Part shown: positions 31,985 to 35,870 of the stretch, piece after piece
Position numbering within the stretch: position 1 is the stretch's first letter
Layout of the letters: each line of letters opens with the position of its first letter
From: Sulfurovum sp.
GTDB taxonomy: Bacteria > Campylobacterota > Campylobacteria > Campylobacterales > Sulfurovaceae
DNA length: 35,870 nucleotides
NCBI GenBank assembly: GCA_013139765.1
Contig: WTAE01000068.1
Span: forward strand, 1 to 35,870
Direction: 5' to 3'
Made by a program: the position numbers and the translations under genes
The notes under the pieces: generated by a model
Seen by the model: the letters and a program-made list of their open reading frames with translations, nothing else
Database searches by the model: none
Told to the model about the DNA's origin: nothing

Positions 31985-32566
31985 ATGGATACTGTAAAGT
32001 TTTATGATTCAAATGCAAAAGATTTTTTTGAATCAACGTATGCAGTAGATATGTTAGATGTGTATAAAAAGTTTGAAACAGATATAAATCCCCACTCGAG
32101 AATACTTGATGCTGGTTGTGGTTCAGGGCGTGATACAAAATATTTCTTAGATCATGGACATGATGTTGTAGCAATAGATGCATCAAAAGAGATGGTAAAG
32201 TTAGCAAGAGAATTAACTAAAATAGACGTCAAGCATATGACTTTTCAAGAAATGAAATATGTAGAAGATTTTGATGCTATATGGAGCTGTGCATCATTAT
32301 TACATATTAAAAAAAGTGAAATACCGTTAGTTTTTTCAAAATTCATCCAAGCATTAAAGGTTCATGGTGTTTGGTATATGTCTTTTAAAATGGGAGAAAG
32401 TGAGAGAGAAAAGGATGGTAGGTTATTTAATGACTATACAATAGGAACGTTAAAAGAGATATTCAAATCATATGATGAATTGAGTGTGTGTGATATCTGG
32501 ATTACTGAGGATAGAAGAGAAGATAGAGAAGATAAGTGGATTAATGCAATAGTTAAAAAAATCTAA
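31985..32566 (+). CDS. Class I SAM-dependent methyltransferase
   Basis: A 193-aa protein. The SAM-binding motif I is ILDAGCGSGRD (40-50), the acidic residue after strand 2 is D65 in VVAIDAS, and the strand 4 region is FDAIWSCASLLHI. It lacks NPPY- or DPPY-type DNA methylase motifs. It looks like the TehB/UbiE-type small-molecule or protein group rather than a classical DNA methylase. Such genes are often annotated tellurite-resistance-like. Placed between two nucleases, modification of a small molecule, nucleic acid or partner is possible. Confidence 0.85.
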   Translation: MDTVKFYDSNAKDFFESTYAVDMLDVYKKFETDINPHSRILDAGCGSGRDTKYFLDHGHDVVAIDASKEMVKLARELTKIDVKHMTFQEMKYVEDFDAIWSCASLLHIKKSEIPLVFSKFIQALKVHGVWYMSFKMGESEREKDGRLFNDYTIGTLKEIFKSYDELSVCDIWITEDRREDREDKWINAIVKKI

Positions 32567-32587
32567 AAGAACAAGGTAGGATGATTT

Positions 32588-33841
32588 ATGGCTTCAGAAT
32601 ATCAAAATACTAAAAAATCAGAAGTTCCTTTTGGTTTAAAAGATGGAGTTTTATATGAACCTTCACAGGTCGACCGTGGTCGAGCATGCAATTGTATTTG
32701 TCCCTCTTGCAAGAAACCATTAATAGCAAAAAAAGGTGAGATAAGAAAAAAACATTTTACTCATGATATTAATACTTCTTGTCAAACGGGTAAAGAAACT
32801 GCTATTCATCTTGCTGCAAAACAAATTATTTCTCAAACAAAAACTGTATGCTTACCATCAATAGAGCTTAATGGGGATCCCCAACCGTATGGAAAAGTTA
32901 TTTTTGACAAGATTATTTTGGAAAAATCTATACCTGAATTGAAAGAACAAATGACTGTTATACCCGATATTACAGCAACACTGAATCGTGGGAATAAAGT
33001 AAAAGATCTATATATTGAGATTGCTGTTACACACTTCACTGAAGAAGAGAAGATAGATGTGCTTAGAAAAAATAAGTTTTCAGCAATAGAAATAGATTTA
33101 AGTTCCTTATATAATGAAGTCCATATAGATTTCGCAGTGATCGAGAATATTATAATGAATGGTGAATATACTACTTGGATTTATAATCAGATAATTGAAG
33201 ATGAAAAAGAGCGTATTAGAATAGAAGATGAAAAACATAGACAGAGGTTAGATCATCTTGTCAGTGAAAAACGCGATAAGATGAAAAAGTTGATTGATTT
33301 ATACAATGGAGAAAAAAAACTTAAATTAGATACAAATAAATGGGATAAGACATTATTAGAATATTCAAAGAAAGCATTAAAAATAAATAGTTTAGATGAG
33401 TTACCTAGATTCATTACTCAATCTTGTGACATTGATGCACTATATCCTCTTGATGGTAGAATGGTAAGACTTTATATATATGAAAATTTTGTTTTAACAA
33501 GAGAAAATATACCTAAATTGAAAGATCGTGCTTTTGGTGCAAAGAGTGTTATTCAGTATTTAAAAAAGGATAAAAAAATGTATCCAAATAGTTTTATATA
33601 TGATTGGTATAAACTTTATAAAACAGAAGATGGTTTTTATCCGGATGAAATAAGTATAGACAGAGACATTCCGAATTTCAATTCTGAGAAAATTATTTCT
33701 GATTATTTATATTCATTAACTCTCGATGGAGTTCTCAAATATGTAGGTAGATATTTTTATAAATTACCGAATTCAAATGAACATGAGGGTACAAGAAAAC
33801 ATCAAGGTGCATATAATATTCATACAGGTGAGTTTTATTAA
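32588..33841 (+). CDS. CoiA-like nuclease-family protein
   Basis: A 417-aa protein. The N-terminal part has a CoiA-type zinc site (CNCICPSCKKPLIAKKG, then KKHFTH at 54-59) and ETAIHLAAKQII. Next comes a PD-(D/E)xK-like core, IPDITATL (D126) and YIEIAVTH (E143), as in the CoiA nuclease domain, although the usual final Lys is not in place. A charged coiled coil (about 195-250) and an unknown C-terminal domain follow. CoiA is linked to DNA uptake in Gram-positives; related proteins in other bacteria are found beside defence genes. Last gene of the operon and of element 2. Confidence 0.75.
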   Translation: MASEYQNTKKSEVPFGLKDGVLYEPSQVDRGRACNCICPSCKKPLIAKKGEIRKKHFTHDINTSCQTGKETAIHLAAKQIISQTKTVCLPSIELNGDPQPYGKVIFDKIILEKSIPELKEQMTVIPDITATLNRGNKVKDLYIEIAVTHFTEEEKIDVLRKNKFSAIEIDLSSLYNEVHIDFAVIENIIMNGEYTTWIYNQIIEDEKERIRIEDEKHRQRLDHLVSEKRDKMKKLIDLYNGEKKLKLDTNKWDKTLLEYSKKALKINSLDELPRFITQSCDIDALYPLDGRMVRLYIYENFVLTRENIPKLKDRAFGAKSVIQYLKKDKKMYPNSFIYDWYKLYKTEDGFYPDEISIDRDIPNFNSEKIISDYLYSLTLDGVLKYVGRYFYKLPNSNEHEGTRKHQGAYNIHTGEFY

Positions 33842-33868
33842 GTTCATGTGGAATCTTTCTTACTCATA

Positions 33869-34045
33869 GAAGTAGTTTTTGTTGCTTTCAAATAACTTTA
33901 AACATTGTTCAAAAAAGTGTGTCCAAATAAACCTATCTGAAACAACATTGAAAGCCTCCAAAAAAAGACCCGATTTTGGCACAATAGTTTTCATGAAACA
34001 CCGTTTCTATAGGCTTCTATAGGACATTGTCAGTTCGTCTAGCAA
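33869..34045. repeat. Right end of element 2 (conserved, no gene)
   Basis: Matches 19070-19244 with scattered substitutions; the longest identical block runs through AAAAAAAGACCCGATTTTGG. It includes CAAAAAAGTGTGTCCAA and TATAGGCTTCTATA and joins the att core directly. The substitutions show the two elements were not produced by a very recent duplication. Confidence 0.65.
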
Positions 34046-34095
34046 TCTCATAAGCCGGAGGTCGAGGGTTCGAGTCCCTCTTTTGACACCACTTA
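34046..34095 (+). repeat. att core copy 3 (partial tRNA-Met)
   Basis: Identical to 78-127 over 50 bp, with GCCGGAGGTC at 34054-34063; the tRNA 5' half is absent. Right junction of element 2. Confidence 0.9.
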
Positions 34096-34224
34096 CTTTG
34101 AAGTAACTTCCCTAATTTACTTACTCTCCTGAAGATTTTCCAAAGTCATAGTACATTCTAATGTTTCCATTTTTTGAGTCGGAGGTCTATACTTTTGTCC
34201 CAAAGTTGTCCCGATGTTTGTCCC
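34096..34224. promoter_or_regulatory. Third left-end sequence with iterons
   Basis: GTCGGAGGTC at 34178-34187, then TTTGTCCC at 34194-34201, GTTGTCCC at 34205-34212 and TTTGTCCC at 34217-34224 (11 and 12 bp apart). Upstream it matches 19295-19376 nearly base for base. Shows that the array continues, or once continued, to the right. Confidence 0.65.
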
Positions 34225-34551
34225 AACTAAATATGGATTCCCCCCTCTAGTATAATCTACTGTTTCAAGAATGAAGTAACTCAATTATTATCGTGCTTAT
34301 CCTATTCTGTAGCTACTGTTCATGTATCAAGAATGGCTAATGTAGACAGTATTAATATCTTTGTATACATCTCTGTAGAAATAAGATATAGAGGCTTAAA
34401 ATGCCTTCTCATAATAAAGCTTTGATACCTTATAAAATGAGCTATATAGAATATTTTATAAGGTTTCCCATGGGAGAATGACAAAAGAGGACTCTCAACG
34501 TCTCTATAGTGTATAACCTTATAAAATATGTTAGATTATAAGGTTTTGAAA
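34225..34551. other. Gene-free stretch with two CCTTATAA hairpins
   Basis: ACCTTATAAAAT (34427-34438) pairs perfectly with 34453-34464, and a second hairpin AACCTTATAA / TTATAAGGTT lies near 34515-34545, just beyond the 3' end of the leftward AraC gene, where it probably terminates transcription. No ORF is convincing in the rest. Confidence 0.5.
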
Positions 34552-35505
34552 TTATGACTGTGTCGGTACTACCATTAATGTCTCTGAAGGCAATACACCA
34601 AAAAGTGCTTTATAGTCTTTTGCAAACCTCCCAAAGTGTGAAAAGCCCCATTTTATTGCAATATCGGAAACATTTGTTATTTGTCTATATGAGTTTTGTA
34701 AATCTTGATGAGCATGATTGAGTTTTAGCAAATCCATGAAGTGCTTGGGTGTTATTCCAAAAAGAGAGTTAAAACTTGTCTCCAGTGTTCTGTCTGATAC
34801 CTTAAATTGTTCAGTGATACTCTGGATGGTTATCCTCTCTTCTAAGGAATTGAGTAAAAAAGACCTGACTTCAAGAGCGGTTTTTTCTCCTTCTGTAAGA
34901 TAGCATCTTCCTCCTGTTTGTCCTTCAAGAGAACACTTGACAGCCTTAATCATTTTGTTCTCCATATCTTTGAGTTCATCAGTATTATTTAATAAATTAG
35001 GTTCTTCTAAAACACGTCTCCATTCATTTTCAATTGTATTAGAGAGTATATTATCTTTGTCTTCGAATATTTTGTCTGTAGTGCCCAGTATCCAGGGGAT
35101 ATCTGTTGCTACAAGCATTTTACTGATACTAATAATTGCCATTATTGTGTGTTGACTTGAGCTAAAGTCATAAGGTTTTGAATCATCGAGTATAATGATG
35201 TCTCCAGCCTCCATTTTGAGGCCATTGACACATACACAACCGGTACTTTTTTGTAAAATGGCAATGGTTAAACAATCCTTTGGAGAGAGGCCTTCAAACA
35301 TCATCCCTTCATGTCTATCTGCATGTCCAAACTGTAGATGGTTTAGCTGTACACCATCATGACGACCATAAAACTTTCCAGTATCAAATCTATATTTTGA
35401 TAGAAAAAGCCAGTTTTTTGCACTTTTTTGCATAGCAGGATAATCAAAAAACTCCTGATTAATAATCAGGCCTGGTTGAAATGTTAATTCATGTGTCTCT
35501 AGCAC
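34552..35505 (-). CDS. AraC-family transcriptional regulator
   Basis: A 317-aa protein. The C-terminal ~100 residues form the double HTH of AraC/XylS: ITIQSITEQFKVSDRTLETSF for the first helix pair, GITPKHFMDLLKLNHAHQDL as linker, and VSDIAIKWGFSHFGRFAKDYKALFG for the second, with the typical GF.H..RF..DYK signature. The N-terminal ~180 residues are a cupin-like sensing domain (MEAGDIIILDDSKPYDF). It is divergent from the secreted protein at 35640 and probably activates it. No sign that it belongs to the element backbone. Confidence 0.9.
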   Translation of the reverse strand: MLETHELTFQPGLIINQEFFDYPAMQKSAKNWLFLSKYRFDTGKFYGRHDGVQLNHLQFGHADRHEGMMFEGLSPKDCLTIAILQKSTGCVCVNGLKMEAGDIIILDDSKPYDFSSSQHTIMAIISISKMLVATDIPWILGTTDKIFEDKDNILSNTIENEWRRVLEEPNLLNNTDELKDMENKMIKAVKCSLEGQTGGRCYLTEGEKTALEVRSFLLNSLEERITIQSITEQFKVSDRTLETSFNSLFGITPKHFMDLLKLNHAHQDLQNSYRQITNVSDIAIKWGFSHFGRFAKDYKALFGVLPSETLMVVPTQS

Positions 35506-35639
35506 AATAACCCTTTTCCTTGCTAATTACAACCCGTTATTTATCTAAAGTATACTGAAATTTTCGAAAAGTGGCTAGACATGTGTTTATGAGTTATACT
35601 ATACTTATAATACAAAAAAATACAAATGGAGAAATCAAA
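35506..35639. promoter_or_regulatory. Divergent promoter region
   Basis: 134 bp between the AraC gene and the secreted-protein gene. It contains TATACT (about 35596) and TATAAT (about 35606) as possible -10 boxes and a GGAG ribosome site at 35628-35631. The AraC protein probably binds here. Confidence 0.45.
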
Positions 35640-35870
35640 ATGAGCATGCATAATAAGATACATCGTCCAATCATTACAAGCGCATTAGTAGTGAGTAGTT
35701 TACTACTCTTTGGGAACACTGCCATAGCAAATGAATCAGCTAAAGTGCCAGTGACACTTAAAAACTATAAAGTAGCAGAATCAGACGTCGCTTTTGGTGG
35801 TACCGTTAAACTAGGTGGGTCAAATAAGCTTATTCACCTTCCTGTAAAAGAATTTGATTTAAGTAAGCAA
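35640..35870 (+). CDS. Secreted DUF1254-like protein (partial, 5' end)
   Basis: 77 codons are in the window and the gene runs off the edge. A signal peptide (cleavage likely after TAIA) precedes a mature start VPVTLKNYKVAESDVAFGG, then LIHLPVKEFDLSKQ. This spacing is what I recall for the first segment of DUF1254/DUF1214 proteins (NY.RAE.D..F, then H.R.P.....Q). The identification is tentative because the diagnostic part lies outside the window. Confidence 0.5.
   Translation, partial: MSMHNKIHRPIITSALVVSSLLLFGNTAIANESAKVPVTLKNYKVAESDVAFGGTVKLGGSNKLIHLPVKEFDLSKQ

Larger units (their letters stand above)
19245..34095 (+). mobile_element. Integrative element 2 (family B polymerase type)
   Basis: The element is bounded by the 50-bp core repeats at 19245-19294 and 34046-34095. 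The gene order parallels element 1: zinc-ribbon/HTH protein leftward, replication genes rightward, terminator, recombinase, leader ORF, acidic small protein, membrane microprotein. The replication genes here encode a three-part DNA polymerase B instead of PrimPol/helicase. Cargo is a secreted nuclease pair on the left, and an exonuclease-like gene, a lipoprotein and an HNH/methyltransferase/CoiA-like operon on the right. No capsid, portal or conjugation gene is visible. Confidence 0.85.
34046..35870 (+). mobile_element. Left end of a possible third element, running off the window
   Basis: Sequence right of the third att core (34096-34224) matches the left ends at 128-257 and 19295-19411, including GTCGGAGGTC and the TTTGTCCC iterons. 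In a simple two-element array, DNA beyond the last core should be chromosomal, so a third element or a decayed remnant begins here. The genes that follow (AraC regulator, secreted protein) have no counterpart in elements 1 and 2. The right limit is outside the window. Confidence 0.5.

Overview
The window is AT-rich DNA with compact, often overlapping genes. It looks like an accessory region of a Campylobacterota-type bacterium (Sulfurimonas, Sulfurovum or Arcobacter-like). That placement is an inference from base composition and gene style; no marker gene settles it. The region is a tandem array of integrative elements in the 3' end of a tRNA-Met(CAT) gene (47-123). A 50-bp stretch starting in the anticodon loop is repeated identically at 78-127, 19245-19294 and 34046-34095, dividing the window into element 1 (about 19.2 kb), element 2 (about 14.8 kb) and the left end of a possible third element.

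Both elements share a backbone in the same order. It consists of a left end with TTTGTCCC iterons, left cargo, a 100-bp hairpin region, a leftward zinc-ribbon/HTH protein, a rightward replication operon, a terminator and a tyrosine recombinase. These are followed by a short conserved leader ORF, a ~100-aa acidic protein, a ~40-aa single-span membrane microprotein, a repeat-rich non-coding junction, right cargo and a conserved right end. The replication operon is different in each. Element 1 has a PrimPol (7045-7974) plus a D5/SF3 helicase (8166-9491). Element 2 has a family B DNA polymerase divided over three overlapping genes (24012-26593), each internal start having its own ribosome binding site. 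A 10-bp word, GYCGGAGGTY, occurs ten times, at the att cores, the left ends and the module borders.

Element 1 left cargo is a restriction-modification system on the minus strand: an HTH regulator, a double C5-cytosine methyltransferase and a putative endonuclease. Its right cargo is a 15-repeat WD40 protein paired with a coiled-coil J-domain protein, then a HelD-like UvrD helicase and a double YodC-like protein. Element 2 left cargo is a secreted 570-aa protein with an endonuclease I-type nuclease. Its right cargo is a DEDD exonuclease-like protein, a small lipoprotein, and a three-gene HNH nuclease / SAM methyltransferase / CoiA-like operon that could be a defence system. Cargo units on the right share a near-identical leader containing an extended -10 box and, in two of three copies, a terminator-like hairpin.

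Right of the third att copy there is another left end, then a divergent AraC-family regulator and the start of a secreted DUF1254-like protein. These may be chromosomal or cargo of a third element; the window ends before this can be decided.

The most interesting point is the combination of a conserved integration and regulation backbone with interchangeable replication engines and cargo, delimited by short repeated words. The three-gene PolB comes second.
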